Source of the DNA: Intrasporangiaceae bacterium
GTDB taxonomy: Bacteria > Actinomycetota > Actinomycetes > Actinomycetales > Dermatophilaceae
Assembly (NCBI GenBank): GCA_021324575.1
Contig: JAJPIW010000090.1
Span: 30,586-94,585 of the forward strand
Direction: 5' to 3'
DNA: 64,000 bases
The translations under genes and the position numbers were made by a program. Shown in pieces: positions 8,010-16,659 of the stretch; the stretch's first letter is position 1, and each line of letters starts with the position of its first letter. The notes below the pieces were generated by a model. The model saw only the letters and a program-made list of their open reading frames with translations. It had not been told where the DNA came from and made no database searches.

Positions 8010-8728
8010 GCCCACCCATCCGCGTCCTCCTCGTCGACGACCAGCGGCTCGTCCGCTCCGGGTTCGCCCTCATCCTGTCGGCCGAGGACGACATCGAGGT
8101 CGTCGGTGAAGCGGCCAACGGGCAGGAGGCGGTCATCGCGGCCGTCGAGCAGCGACCCGATGTCATCCTCATGGACGTCCAGATGCCCGTCATGGACGGC
8201 ATCGCAGCCACTCGCGAGGTGGTGCGGGCTGACGCGGGAAGGGTCATCATCCTCACGACGTTCGACCGCGACGACTACCTGTTCGCCGCACTCGAGGCCG
8301 GGGCGAGCGGGTTCCTCCTCAAGAACGCCGACCCCGACCATCTCGTCGACGGGATCCGGGCGGTCGCCGAGGGGCACGCGCTCCTGTCGCCCGAGGTGAC
8401 CCGCCGGGTGATCGAACAGATGACGTCGCGATCTGACCCAATTGTTCCGGGAGTCACGGGGGGTTCGTCACTACCGGAACAATTGGGTCAGGCCGTCACG
8501 GCGCGGGAACGGGACAAGCGGCTCGCCCGGCTCACCGACCGCGAGCGCGAGGTTCTCTGCCTCGTCGCCCAGGGCCTGTCCAACGCCGAGATTGCGGGCA
8601 CCCTGTTCCTCGGCGAGGCCACCGTGAAGACACACGTCTCCAGCTGCCTGGCCAAGCTGCACCTGCGCGACCGCGTCCAGGCCGTGGTGTTCGCCTACGA
8701 GGCCGGGGTCATCCACCCGGCCCAGTGA
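8006..8728 (+). CDS. NarL/FixJ response regulator with a repeat in its linker
   Basis: A 240-residue DNA-binding partner of the kinase just upstream (GTGA overlap). The receiver domain has acidic DD at residues 11-12, phospho-acceptor Asp57 in ILMDVQMPVMDG, and the conserved TTFD and LLKN motifs. The C-terminal LuxR-type helix-turn-helix reads LTDREREVLCLVAQGLSNAE with GEATVKTHVS. Between them, about residues 143-162 (SDPIVPG to EQLGQ) are encoded by a 57-bp inverted repeat related to an intergenic palindrome at 55291. This insertion is not part of either domain. Confidence 0.93.
   Translation: MSPPIRVLLVDDQRLVRSGFALILSAEDDIEVVGEAANGQEAVIAAVEQRPDVILMDVQMPVMDGIAATREVVRADAGRVIILTTFDRDDYLFAALEAGASGFLLKNADPDHLVDGIRAVAEGHALLSPEVTRRVIEQMTSRSDPIVPGVTGGSSLPEQLGQAVTARERDKRLARLTDREREVLCLVAQGLSNAEIAGTLFLGEATVKTHVSSCLAKLHLRDRVQAVVFAYEAGVIHPAQ
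8434..8490. repeat. In-gene palindromic repeat in the response-regulator linker (family B)
   Basis: TGACCCAATTGTTCCGG at 8434-8450 pairs perfectly with CCGGAACAATTGGGTCA at 8474-8490 (17 bp, 23-nt loop). The CAATTGTTCCGG-n-AGTCAC segment is shared with the 54-bp palindrome at 55291-55344. Confidence 0.85.
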
Positions 8729-8852
8729 GGCGCGCCCGCCGGTACACGGCACCTCCGTCACGAGGGGGAGCCGCCGAGTCAGTCCGGCGGGTGATCCGGT
8801 ATGCCGGATGCCTCCCTAGCGTGGAACAAACACCACACGAAGGGGAGAGCCA

Positions 8853-9737
8853 ATGTTGGAGCTGCAGGGCGTGACCCGCCGGTTCGGCGACCTGACCGCC
8901 GTCGACGACGTGAGCTTCGAGGTCGACGACGGGCTGCTCACCGGGTTCGTCGGCGGCAACGGCGCCGGGAAGACGACGACGATGCGGATGGCGATGGGGC
9001 TGCTCGCCCGCAACGCCGGCGAGATCCGGTGGCAGGGCCGCCAGATCGAGGCGACCGACCAGCGCCGCTTCGGCTACATGCCCGAGGAGCGCGGGCTCTA
9101 TCCCAAGCAGCGGATCATCGACCAGCTGGTCTATCTCGGCGAGCTGCACGGCCTCACGGCGGCCGCGGCGCGGGCCAGCGCTACCGGCTACCTCGACCGG
9201 CTGGGCCTCGCCGACCGCGTCAAGGTCCGGGTCGAGAAGCTGTCCCTCGGCAACCAGCAGAAGGTCCAGATCGTCGCCGCCCTGCTCGGGGAGCCGACGG
9301 CCCTCATCCTCGACGAACCGTTCTCCGGGCTGGACCCGGACGCCGTCGACGCGATGACCGGGCTGCTCCGCGAGCACTCCAGCCGCGGCATACCGGTCCT
9401 CTTCTCCTCCCACCAGCTCGACCTCGTCGAGCGGATCTGCGACCGGCTCGTCGTCATGGCGCGCGGTCGTGTCGTGGCCCGCGGCACCGTGGCCGAGCTG
9501 CGCACCGCCGGGCCCACGCGGTACCTCCTCGACCTCGGCGCCGATGCGGGCTGGGTGCGCGACTTCCACCGCGGGATCCACCCGGTCGACGTCGACGGCT
9601 CGCGCGCCGTCGTGGAGGTCGAGGCCTCCGGGGCCGAGCAGGCCCTGCTCACCGAAGCGGTTCGTCGCGGCCCGGTCCATGAGTTCGCACGCGTCATCCC
9701 CGCCCTGTCCGATGTCTACCGGGAGGTCACCGCATGA
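8853..9737 (+). CDS. ABC transporter ATP-binding protein (NatA-like)
   Basis: A 294-residue ATPase subunit of an ABC-2 type exporter. Walker A is GGNGAGKTTTM (about residue 35), the signature is KLSLGNQQKVQIVAALLGEP, Walker B is ALILDEPFSGLDP, and the switch His is in LFSSHQLDLVERI. About 80 C-terminal residues form an accessory domain seen in this subfamily. AAGGGGAG lies upstream of the ATG. It overlaps the permease gene by ATGA, so the two form a transporter unit. The upstream 123 bp hold a TAGCGT -10 candidate at 8817-8822. The neighbouring two-component pair may regulate it. Confidence 0.93.
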   Translation: MLELQGVTRRFGDLTAVDDVSFEVDDGLLTGFVGGNGAGKTTTMRMAMGLLARNAGEIRWQGRQIEATDQRRFGYMPEERGLYPKQRIIDQLVYLGELHGLTAAAARASATGYLDRLGLADRVKVRVEKLSLGNQQKVQIVAALLGEPTALILDEPFSGLDPDAVDAMTGLLREHSSRGIPVLFSSHQLDLVERICDRLVVMARGRVVARGTVAELRTAGPTRYLLDLGADAGWVRDFHRGIHPVDVDGSRAVVEVEASGAEQALLTEAVRRGPVHEFARVIPALSDVYREVTA

Positions 9738-10906
9738 GCCGTCGCCCCGCCGCCTGGGTCATCGTCATGCGCCGCGAGATCCTCGCCAAGCTCACCGACC
9801 GGGCCTTCCTCGTCGGAACCCTGTTCACCCTTGTCGTCCTCGCCGGCGTGATCGGGGTGCAGGGCTACCTCGGGGAACGGACCAAGACCTACGACCTGGT
9901 CGCCACCGCCGAGGCCCGACCGCTCGCCGACCAGGTCGCGACTGCCGCATCCAAGGGCGACGCCAAGGTGCGCGTCAAGGTCACCGACGCGAACGACGCC
10001 GTGGCGGCTCACGCCGCCGTCGACACCGGATCGGCCGACGCCTGGCTGCACCACGAGGCCACCGGATGGGTCCTCACCGGCCGGACCGGCGTGCCTGACG
10101 CGCTCGCCACCACGACGACCGGGGTGGTTCGCAGCACGACCCTCGCCGCCAACGCCGCTGCGGCCGGCACGACCGTCCAGGCCATGGAGAAGGGCGCCAC
10201 CCTGACGACGACCCAGCTCGTCGGCGACCCCCAGCGCTCCGACCTCAACAAGGGCATCGGCTTCGGGATGGCCGTGCTCTTCTACGTCGCCGTCCTCATG
10301 TTCGGGATCACCCTGGCCAACTCGGTAGTGGAGGAGAAGCAGTCGCGGATCGTCGAGATCATCGTCAGCGCCATCCCGATCCGGCAGCTCCTGGCCGGCA
10401 AGATCCTCGGCAACGCCCTCATCGCCTTCGTCCAGATGGCCGTCTACGCCGCGATCGCCCTCGTCGGGATCAGCTTCACCTCCGTCGGGCGACTGCTCCC
10501 CTCGGTCACCGGGCCGGTCCTGTGGTTCGTCCTGTTCTTCGCCGTCGGCTTCCTCGCGATCGCCTGCCTGTATGCCGTGGCCGGCGCCCTCGCGAGCCGG
10601 ACCGAGGACGTCCAGTCGACGTCGATGCCGCTCACCATGCTCGTCATGGGGATCTTCTTCGGCTCGGCGTTCGCCTCGGGTACGGCCCAGACGGTCGGCT
10701 CGTTCATCCCGCCGTTCTCGGCGGTGATGATGCCGATCCGGATGCTCGACGGCGGTGTCCCCTGGTGGCAGCCGGTGCTCGCGCTCGCCGGGCTGCTCGC
10801 CTTCGCCTTCGCCGCCGTCGTCCTGGGGGAGAAGGTCTACCGCCGCGCCCTCCTTCAGACCCGGGGCCGGCTCTCGGTGCGGCAGGCGCTCGCCGCCGCC
10901 GAGTGA
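9734..10906 (+). CDS. ABC-2 type permease (NatB-like)
   Basis: A 390-residue membrane subunit for the ATPase just upstream. One N-terminal transmembrane helix (VGTLFTLVVLAGVIGVQGYL) is followed by an extracytoplasmic domain of about 150 residues (to about residue 175). A cluster of five or so helices comes next, including IGFGMAVLFYVAVLMFGITL. The VVEEKQSRIVEIIVSA motif after the second helix is characteristic of NatB-type sodium or drug exporters. The ATG overlaps the previous TGA. Substrate unknown. Confidence 0.9.
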   Translation: MSRRPAAWVIVMRREILAKLTDRAFLVGTLFTLVVLAGVIGVQGYLGERTKTYDLVATAEARPLADQVATAASKGDAKVRVKVTDANDAVAAHAAVDTGSADAWLHHEATGWVLTGRTGVPDALATTTTGVVRSTTLAANAAAAGTTVQAMEKGATLTTTQLVGDPQRSDLNKGIGFGMAVLFYVAVLMFGITLANSVVEEKQSRIVEIIVSAIPIRQLLAGKILGNALIAFVQMAVYAAIALVGISFTSVGRLLPSVTGPVLWFVLFFAVGFLAIACLYAVAGALASRTEDVQSTSMPLTMLVMGIFFGSAFASGTAQTVGSFIPPFSAVMMPIRMLDGGVPWWQPVLALAGLLAFAFAAVVLGEKVYRRALLQTRGRLSVRQALAAAE

Positions 10907-10949
10907 GCACGGTGCGTCACCGGCATACGGGACCGATAGCGTTTCGCGT

Positions 10950-11771
10950 ATGCCGCTGACGCCCCACCTCGTCGCGCTCGACGTCGACGGGACGATCCTC
11001 CACCACGACGGGTTCCTCAGCGACGCGGTCCGCGACGCGGTGCACGCCGTGGCCGGTGCCGGGCACCACGTCGTCATCTCGACCGGCCGGTCGCTCGTCG
11101 CGACCCTGCCGATCCTGGACCGCCTCGGTCTCACGACGGGGTTTGCCGTGTGCTCCAACGGTGCGGTCACCCTGCGGCTCGACCCGTTGCTGGGCGAGGG
11201 TTTCGAGATCATCGAGGCCGTGACGTTCGACCCGGCGCCGGCCCTGTCGCTGCTGCGGGATGCGTGGCCGGGCGCGGTCATCGCGGTCGAGGAGCTCGGC
11301 GTCGGGTTCAAGGTGAGCGCGCCGTTCCCGGATGGCGAGCTGATGGGCGACCAGCGGGTCGTGTCGTGGGAGGAGCTCGTCGCCGACCCGGCCACCCGCG
11401 TCACCTTCCGCGCGCCGGGTGGCACGAGCGAGGACTTCCTCGAGCTGGCCGAGCGGATCGGCCTGCACGGCGTCAACTACGCGATCGGGTTCTCGGCCTG
11501 GCTCGACATCAACCCCGAGGGTGTGTCCAAGGGCTCGGCGCTCGAGCTGGTCCGCCGGCACCTGCACATCGAGCCCGCGGACACGGTGGCCGTCGGCGAC
11601 CAGCGCAACGACACCGAGATGATCCGGTGGGCCGCCCGCGGGGTCGCCATGGGCAACGCCCCCGACGAGGTCAAGGCGAGCGCTGACGAGGTGACCGGGT
11701 CCGTCGACGAGGACGGCCTCGTCCCGGTTCTGCTGTCGCTGCCCCTCACGCCGGGCCCCCTCGCACCCTAG
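10950..11771 (+). CDS. HAD-superfamily (Cof-type) phosphatase
   Basis: A 273-residue cytoplasmic hydrolase acting on small phosphorylated metabolites. Motif I is ALDVDGTIL with the nucleophile Asp near residue 10, motif II is VVISTGRS, and motif IV is AVGDQRNDTEMI. The large C2-type cap lies between II and IV. The start ATG at 10950 sits in GTATGCC and is 7 nt after a -10 box TAGCGT (10937-10942), implying a leaderless mRNA. A longer in-frame ORF upstream is antisense/overlap to the permease. Its TAG stop doubles as part of the next gene's -10 box. Confidence 0.92.
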   Translation: MPLTPHLVALDVDGTILHHDGFLSDAVRDAVHAVAGAGHHVVISTGRSLVATLPILDRLGLTTGFAVCSNGAVTLRLDPLLGEGFEIIEAVTFDPAPALSLLRDAWPGAVIAVEELGVGFKVSAPFPDGELMGDQRVVSWEELVADPATRVTFRAPGGTSEDFLELAERIGLHGVNYAIGFSAWLDINPEGVSKGSALELVRRHLHIEPADTVAVGDQRNDTEMIRWAARGVAMGNAPDEVKASADEVTGSVDEDGLVPVLLSLPLTPGPLAP

Positions 11772-11774
11772 AAT
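11769..11774 (+). promoter_or_regulatory. -10 box overlapping the upstream stop codon
   Basis: TAGAAT includes the TAG stop of the HAD gene (11769-11771). The ATG of the next gene is 8 nt downstream, so that gene has its own leaderless promoter inside the junction. Confidence 0.7.
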
Positions 11775-11782
11775 CACCGGCC

Positions 11783-13090
11783 ATGGGGGTCTTCCGCGAC
11801 GCGGTCCGTGACGCGATCTCGGTCGTGCTGCACGGCATACGGATCATCGGGATGCACTTCCCGGTGCTCCTCACGATCTATCTGCTCGGCGCCGCGGGAC
11901 GGGGTGCGGCCATCTGGGGCGCGGTCCTGCTGAGCAAGCACAACAGCCTGCTCGGCGCGCTCCTCGTCCCGCTCGCACCGCTCTGCACGCTCACCGCGCT
12001 CATCCTCATGCTGCGCGCCGTGTCGCCGAGCCTGCACTTCACCCGCTTCGACGCCGTCGCCGAGGGGGAGGAGACGCCGCAGGCTCCGCAGGTGGTCCGG
12101 GAGCGGCTGGGCCTGCTCGCCTCGACCCTCATCCCGTTCCTTGCCGTGTATGCCGCCCAGGGCTACCTCAAGGAGGACACCTTCGCCTTCGTCAACGCCG
12201 CCACGGCCGACGAGTTCAACAACAACACCGACCTGTGGTTCCACGGTGGGCACGCCGACGTGGGGCGCGCCGCCATCGCCTCGGAGAACTGGCTGTGGGG
12301 GATCGTCGCGGTGGCGTTCGTCCTGCGCTGGTTGGTCAACCGCTTCGACCTGCCCTCGCGCAACGTGTCCTTCGGGCTGGCCGCCGCGTGGTTCGAGGTC
12401 ACCTGGGTCACTCTCTTCGCCCACCAGATCCCTCGGATGTTCGGCGCGGTGAAGGACTGGGTCGACGGTCGGGTTGCTGTCGTCTGGGCCCAGAACCTGT
12501 GGCACTCGGTCATCGACGCGCTCGGCCCGATCGGTGGCCCGGTCGAGGCGGCACGTGCGTGGTTCTGGGGCGTCCTCGGCGACTTCGACGCGATCGTCAT
12601 CATCCCGGTGGCCTGGCTGACCGTGGGCGCCATCGTCTACGGCCGGACGATCAGTGCCCCCTCCGGCCCGGAGAAGCCACGAGCACACCTCGACCGTCGA
12701 CTCTCGCGACTGCCCGGCCCCGTCGGTCGCTGGGCCGGGGACTTCGTGGACGACTTCACCTCGCGCTTCGCCGGCCTGGCCAAGGGCCTGCGCACCCTCG
12801 CCGTCGCCGGCCTCGTTCCCATGCTCTTGTTCTGCCTCGTCTTCGTCCTCGCCCTACAGGCCAAGTACCTCACCTACGAGCTGATCCGGGTGCTCACCGG
12901 CCCCCTGGACCCGACCGACTCCACGGCGTTCTCGCCGTGGATGGACGTCGTCGCCGGTGCGGTCTACACCCTCGTCGTCGTGGGACTGCTCGCTGCCGCC
13001 GTCGACCGGGTGATCCGGCGCCAGGGCGAGCTGGCCGCCACCGCCGAGGTGACCGACGGCGAACCCGACCCGGTGCCGGTCGCCGGCTGA
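11783..13090 (+). CDS. Multi-pass membrane protein of unknown function
   Basis: A 435-residue protein with about eight hydrophobic segments, including PVLLTIYLLGAAGRG near residue 30 and GLVPMLLFCLVFVLALQAKY near 350. Between them are soluble stretches (about 135-170 and 275-330). I see no transporter signature or catalytic motif. The N-terminal arrangement (VLHGIRIIGMHFPVLLTIYL) recurs in uncharacterised actinobacterial membrane proteins. It is expressed from the -10 box overlapping the preceding stop. It converges on the three-gene group at 13116-15042, with only 25 bp between. Confidence 0.8.
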   Translation: MGVFRDAVRDAISVVLHGIRIIGMHFPVLLTIYLLGAAGRGAAIWGAVLLSKHNSLLGALLVPLAPLCTLTALILMLRAVSPSLHFTRFDAVAEGEETPQAPQVVRERLGLLASTLIPFLAVYAAQGYLKEDTFAFVNAATADEFNNNTDLWFHGGHADVGRAAIASENWLWGIVAVAFVLRWLVNRFDLPSRNVSFGLAAAWFEVTWVTLFAHQIPRMFGAVKDWVDGRVAVVWAQNLWHSVIDALGPIGGPVEAARAWFWGVLGDFDAIVIIPVAWLTVGAIVYGRTISAPSGPEKPRAHLDRRLSRLPGPVGRWAGDFVDDFTSRFAGLAKGLRTLAVAGLVPMLLFCLVFVLALQAKYLTYELIRVLTGPLDPTDSTAFSPWMDVVAGAVYTLVVVGLLAAAVDRVIRRQGELAATAEVTDGEPDPVPVAG

Positions 13091-13115
13091 CCGGCATACC
13101 GCCCGGGTAGTCCGG

Positions 13116-13751
13116 TCAGGTCGTCGGGAGCGCGATCTGGACGTAACGCGGAGGGGTCCACTGCAGCCGCACCGCCGTCGGGCGGAACCCTCGAGCGGTG
13201 AGGACGTAGGCGTCGACGTCGTATGCCGCGGGCCGCGGGCCGGCCTCCACCGCATCGCCCTGGGCCTTGGGACCGCCGCTGACCGGGCCCTGGTGGGCGT
13301 CGGGGATGCACGGCGAGATGGGCAGGTAGTCGCTGTCGACGAGGTTGCCGTCGGTGTACTCGGTCTCCCGACCGCTCGCGTCGAGCAGGCTCAGCCGGCA
13401 GCCGAAGAGCACGGCGGTCGGGCTGGCCGCGACGTGCATCGACACCTTGACCCACTGCGCCTCCGCCGGCGTCCGGGCGTCGTCGATCGGCTTCCCGTCG
13501 GGGTCGCGCGGCGCCGCGACCGTGGTCACGCTCGTGACGGTGAGGTCCAGGGCGCGGTGCCAGTGCCCGTCGAAGTCGTCGAAGTCCTCGGCGAAGTGCA
13601 CCGGCTTGCCCTGGACTCCGGACGTCGCCACATGGGGCTTGTAGGTCCACCAGAACAGCTGCAGCCGAAGCGAGTTCGCCGCCAACGCAAGCAGCAGCGC
13701 CGGGATGACGAGGGCCAGCCCCCAGCGGTTGCCGCGTAGCCAGGCTGTCAT
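13116..13751 (-). CDS. Membrane-anchored protein, third gene of an overlapping trio
   Basis: A 211-residue protein of unknown function. One N-terminal hydrophobic helix (LALVIPALLLALAANSL, about residues 12-28) anchors an extracytoplasmic domain. That domain contains KPVHFAEDFDDFDGHWHRAL and several Cys, and ends VRLQWTPPRYVQIALP. ATG 13751 overlaps the TGA of the previous gene (ATGA), so it is translationally coupled. It has the same size and topology as the two genes before it but only loose sequence similarity. A longer ORF to 13808 is rejected because it would run into the preceding gene. Confidence 0.8.
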   Translation of the reverse strand: MTAWLRGNRWGLALVIPALLLALAANSLRLQLFWWTYKPHVATSGVQGKPVHFAEDFDDFDGHWHRALDLTVTSVTTVAAPRDPDGKPIDDARTPAEAQWVKVSMHVAASPTAVLFGCRLSLLDASGRETEYTDGNLVDSDYLPISPCIPDAHQGPVSGGPKAQGDAVEAGPRPAAYDVDAYVLTARGFRPTAVRLQWTPPRYVQIALPTT

Positions 13752-14347
13752 GACCCGGTCCCCACGGTGTTCATCGGGATCTTGACGACGTCGGTCCGGG
13801 CCTGCCACTTCTTGACCGTCTCGTCGGTGATGCCGAGGTCGACCGTCGCCAGGCTGTCGTATCCGGGGCTGTCGAAGACGGGTGCGATGTCGACGACGGC
13901 GCCCGGCATCCGGTCCGGTGGCATCTCGACGGCCATCCGGCAGGACTCCGGCAGCCCCGGGATCGAGTTGCCGCAGAACGAGACGTTGCGGCCGAGGAGC
14001 GAGTCGTAGGTGTCGCCGGTGGTCGTCCGGACGACCTTGTAGCCGAGGACCGAGGTGTCGGCGCGCGGGGTCCAGGTGAAGTCGATGGCAACCCAGAGCC
14101 CGGGCGAGGCGTCGGCCTCGATCGGTGTGGCGATCGCCTTGCCGCCGTCGACCTTGGTGACGACGACGTCGCCGGTGCGCAGGTGCACGGTCTGGCCGAC
14201 CTTCGCCGCCGTCGTGAACGGGCGTTCGTGGCGGTCCTGCCCGGGCATGTGATCGGTGACGACCCGGCCCAGCGAGAGGGCGGCGACGATGAGGATCCCG
14301 GTGCCTACGCGGGACCGGACCGGGATGCGGCTGGCGATGGACGTCAC
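13748..14347 (-). CDS. Membrane-anchored protein, second gene of the trio
   Basis: A 199-residue protein of unknown function with an N-terminal helix (GTGILIVAALSLGRVV) and an outside domain. That domain has KVGQTVHLRTGDVVVTKVDG, then WVAIDFTWTP, then a Cys pair (SFCGNSIPGLPESC). The opening of the domain (a statement of a threshold, a value that must not change, a modified beta sheet) resembles DUF4352-like extracellular domains; this is only an impression. The GTG start at 14347 overlaps the upstream TGA (GTGA), and its own stop overlaps the next ATG. Confidence 0.8.
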   Translation of the reverse strand: MTSIASRIPVRSRVGTGILIVAALSLGRVVTDHMPGQDRHERPFTTAAKVGQTVHLRTGDVVVTKVDGGKAIATPIEADASPGLWVAIDFTWTPRADTSVLGYKVVRTTTGDTYDSLLGRNVSFCGNSIPGLPESCRMAVEMPPDRMPGAVVDIAPVFDSPGYDSLATVDLGITDETVKKWQARTDVVKIPMNTVGTGS

Positions 14348-15042
14348 GGGGTGCTCGTCGGGGCGTGCGAGTGCTTGACGCCCTCGTGCAGCGGAACCGT
14401 GACCGTGCCGACCGGGGTCCGGTCGAGCCACATCTCGGTCTGGTCCAGCGACGACTTGCGCCACGTGTAGCCGAAGGTGTCGACGGTGACCCGGTCCGGC
14501 AGCGTCGTCCCCTTGACCTCGAAGACGTAGGCGACCTCGTAGGTCAGACCCGGCGCGACCGAGCTGAGCACGGTCGTGTCGGGGGCGTTGTAGAGGGTGT
14601 AGTCCGCCTTGTCCGGTGGGACGGGGTTCTCCTTCGGGTCGGTGACGTCCATCGAGGCCAGGACGTTGGTGAGCCCGGTCAGCCGGAGGTGGTCCTTCAT
14701 GACGCCGACCGGGACCATGGCGTTGCTCGAGTTGCGCAGGTGGCCGATGACGAGCAGGTAGGCGCCGACCTTGCTCGGACCGAACGTGTTGGACGGGTCG
14801 GTGTTCCACGACGCCCGGTCGACCGTGAGCTCGAGGGGGCCCAGGGTCATCGGCTTGCCGACCGCGAACCTCTCCGGTCCGGTGGCCGTGGCGGGCGCCT
14901 TGGCCCAGCCGCCGAAGGGCGCAGTGAGCAGCAGCAGGAACAGGCCGATGCCGGTGACCACCTGGCGGAGCGGTCGGTCGATCGCCCAGCGCCACACCCG
15001 CGCCAGGCGCCCTTGCGGTGTCTGTTGTTCGACATCCCCCAC
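14344..15042 (-). CDS. Membrane-anchored protein, first gene of the trio
   Basis: A 232-residue protein of unknown function. A cytoplasmic N-terminus of about 27 residues precedes one helix (TGIGLFLLLLTAPFGGWA). The outside domain has FAVGKPMTLGPLELTVDRA, VGAYLLVIGHLRNSSNA and YEVAYVFEVKG, the arrangement of an immunoglobulin-like sheet such as DUF4352. The start is GTG 15042, 8 nt after a -10 box TAGAAT (minus strand, 15056-15051). A nearby ATG at 15035 is in another frame. It heads a three-gene operon of overlapping reading frames. Confidence 0.8.
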   Translation of the reverse strand: MGDVEQQTPQGRLARVWRWAIDRPLRQVVTGIGLFLLLLTAPFGGWAKAPATATGPERFAVGKPMTLGPLELTVDRASWNTDPSNTFGPSKVGAYLLVIGHLRNSSNAMVPVGVMKDHLRLTGLTNVLASMDVTDPKENPVPPDKADYTLYNAPDTTVLSSVAPGLTYEVAYVFEVKGTTLPDRVTVDTFGYTWRKSSLDQTEMWLDRTPVGTVTVPLHEGVKHSHAPTSTP

Positions 15043-15067
15043 GGAGCGAGATTCTATGCAGGGGTGA

Positions 15068-15101
15068 CCGTATGCCGGGTACTCGAGCGCCCGGCATACG
15101 G
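15068..15101. terminator. Hairpin with paired GTATGCC/GGCATAC
   Basis: CCGTATGCCGGG (15068-15079) pairs with CCCGGCATACGG (15090-15101) across a 10-nt loop. It lies between the LURP-one-like gene, which ends at 15119 on the same strand, and the promoter of the trio. Confidence 0.7.
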
Positions 15102-15118
15102 GCTGGGGCCGTTGGACG

Positions 15119-15742
15119 TCAGCGGGACTGGAGGGCGTCGAGCGCGACCGACATGGCCATCGCCACCCGCCAGTCCAGCTGCCAGCCGTTGGGCTGTCGC
15201 GGGACGGACACCTCGTAGCGGTCCCGCAGCGAGCGCTTGCGCACCGAGGAGAGCACGATGCTGCCGTCGGGTGCGGTGAAGTCGAAGTGGAAGAGGAACG
15301 GGACCGGAATGTCGCCGACCACCGGGATGAACTCCCAGACCCGGCGCAGGATGGCGATCCCCTGGTTGCGTTCGGTGCCCACCGCCTCGAGCCCGTCCGG
15401 AGTGCCGATGTGCCACGTCGACCGCAGCAGTGACTTGCCGAAGTCCTTGCGGAACCAGCCGATCGGCGCGCCCGCGGCGTCGAGGACGTCGTAGGTGGCG
15501 CCGAGGTCGATCCGCTTGCGGGCCTTGAACGAGAACACCGGCTGGGTGCGTGCCGCGTCGGCGTAGAAGGTGACCTGCTCCTTGAACGCCATCCGCTTCT
15601 GCTGCGCGACGGCGATCGGCTCGCCCTCGGTCCACGACGCGTCGGCGGGCCGGATCTCGTAGCGGTTGACCATCAGGGTCAGCTTCTGGCGCACCGTGAA
15701 GTGCGCGGCTCCCTGGGCGGATGTCGTGTCCATGGCGGTCAT
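15119..15742 (-). CDS. LURP-one-related / scramblase-like protein
   Basis: A 207-residue protein. The pattern FTVRQKLTLMVNRYEI, then QQKRMAFKEQVTFYAD, then VFSFKARKRIDLGATYDVLD with GAPIGWFRKDF matches the tubby-like beta-barrel of the LURP-one/scramblase family. The C-terminal hydrophobic stretch IPVVGDIPVPFLFHFDF and a last helix would place it at the membrane. The biochemical role in bacteria is not known. ATG 15742 has GGAG 4 nt upstream; ATG 15733 is an alternative. Confidence 0.75.
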   Translation of the reverse strand: MTAMDTTSAQGAAHFTVRQKLTLMVNRYEIRPADASWTEGEPIAVAQQKRMAFKEQVTFYADAARTQPVFSFKARKRIDLGATYDVLDAAGAPIGWFRKDFGKSLLRSTWHIGTPDGLEAVGTERNQGIAILRRVWEFIPVVGDIPVPFLFHFDFTAPDGSIVLSSVRKRSLRDRYEVSVPRQPNGWQLDWRVAMAMSVALDALQSR

Positions 15743-15790
15743 TGTCTCCGACTCAGGCCCTTGCGTGAACCTGCGATGCTGTATGCCGCC

Positions 15791-16600
15791 ATGCCTGACC
15801 TGGAGATCACCTCACCGACCAACGCCCGCCTCAAGGGCCTGGTGTCGCTGCGTCGGCGGCGTGCGCGCGAGGTGTCCGGGACGACGCTCGTCGAGGGGTT
15901 CGAAGAGCTGTCGCTGGTGCTGGCAGCCGGGGTGCGCCCCCGGGCCGTCTACTACTGCGTCGAGCTGATGCTCGACCCGTCGGCACAGCTGGCGCTGGTC
16001 GAGGGCTGCCGCGCCGCCGGGGTCGACACGGTCCGGGTGGCCCGAGCGGCCTTCGAGCGGACGGCATACCGGGAAGGACCGGACGGGTTCCTCGCGGAGG
16101 TGCCCCAGCCCGGGCTCCCGGTCGCCGCACTGGAGGTGTCGCCGGGGTCACTCGTCCTGCTCGCCGAGGGGATCGAGAAGCCGGGCAACCTCGGGGCGAT
16201 GCTGCGGACGGCCGACGCTGCCGGGGTCGCGGCGGTCGTCGCGGTCGACCCGGTGACCGACTGGGGCAACCCCAACGTGGTGCGCGGCAGCAAGGGGACG
16301 GTGTACTCCGTGCCGGTGGCGAGCGGGACGCTGGACGAGGTGCTGTCCTGGCTGGCTGAGCACTCGCTGCGCCTGGTGGCGACCACTCCGGACACGTCTG
16401 TGCTGCACACGGAGGCCGACCTGACCGGTGCGGTGGCGGTCGCCGTGGGGACCGAGAAGTACGGCCTGACGCCCGCCGCGCTGGAGGCTGCTGACCTGCG
16501 GATTCGCATCCCGATGGCGGGACTGGCCAACTCCCTCAACGTGTCCACGTCGGCGGCGATCGTCCTGTACGAGGCTGTGCGGCAGCGTTCGTCGGGCTGA
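15791..16600 (+). CDS. SpoU-type (TrmH) RNA 2'-O-ribose methyltransferase
   Basis: A 269-residue enzyme that methylates rRNA or tRNA ribose using SAM. The N-terminal substrate domain begins EITSPTNARLKGLVSLRRRR. The SPOUT knot has EKPGNLGAMLRTADAAG (motif 1, about 130-146), VAVGTEKYGLT (motif 2) and IRIPMAGLANSLNVSTSAAI (motif 3). The start at ATG 15791 gives the usual N-terminus; ATG 15776 is an in-frame alternative. A short GGGGTG/CACCCC hairpin follows the stop. The exact RNA target is not predictable. Confidence 0.93.
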   Translation: MPDLEITSPTNARLKGLVSLRRRRAREVSGTTLVEGFEELSLVLAAGVRPRAVYYCVELMLDPSAQLALVEGCRAAGVDTVRVARAAFERTAYREGPDGFLAEVPQPGLPVAALEVSPGSLVLLAEGIEKPGNLGAMLRTADAAGVAAVVAVDPVTDWGNPNVVRGSKGTVYSVPVASGTLDEVLSWLAEHSLRLVATTPDTSVLHTEADLTGAVAVAVGTEKYGLTPAALEAADLRIRIPMAGLANSLNVSTSAAIVLYEAVRQRSSG

Positions 16601-16601
16601 A

Positions 16602-16618
16602 GGGGTGAGTTCCACCCC
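16602..16618 (+). terminator. Short hairpin after the SpoU methyltransferase
   Basis: GGGGTG (16602-16607) and CACCCC (16613-16618) form a 6-bp stem with a 5-nt loop just after the stop. It may end the transcript before the next leaderless promoter. Confidence 0.4.
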
Positions 16619-16659
16619 ATGGTCAAAAGCACCCCACGGGGTGTGTCACGATGTCATGC

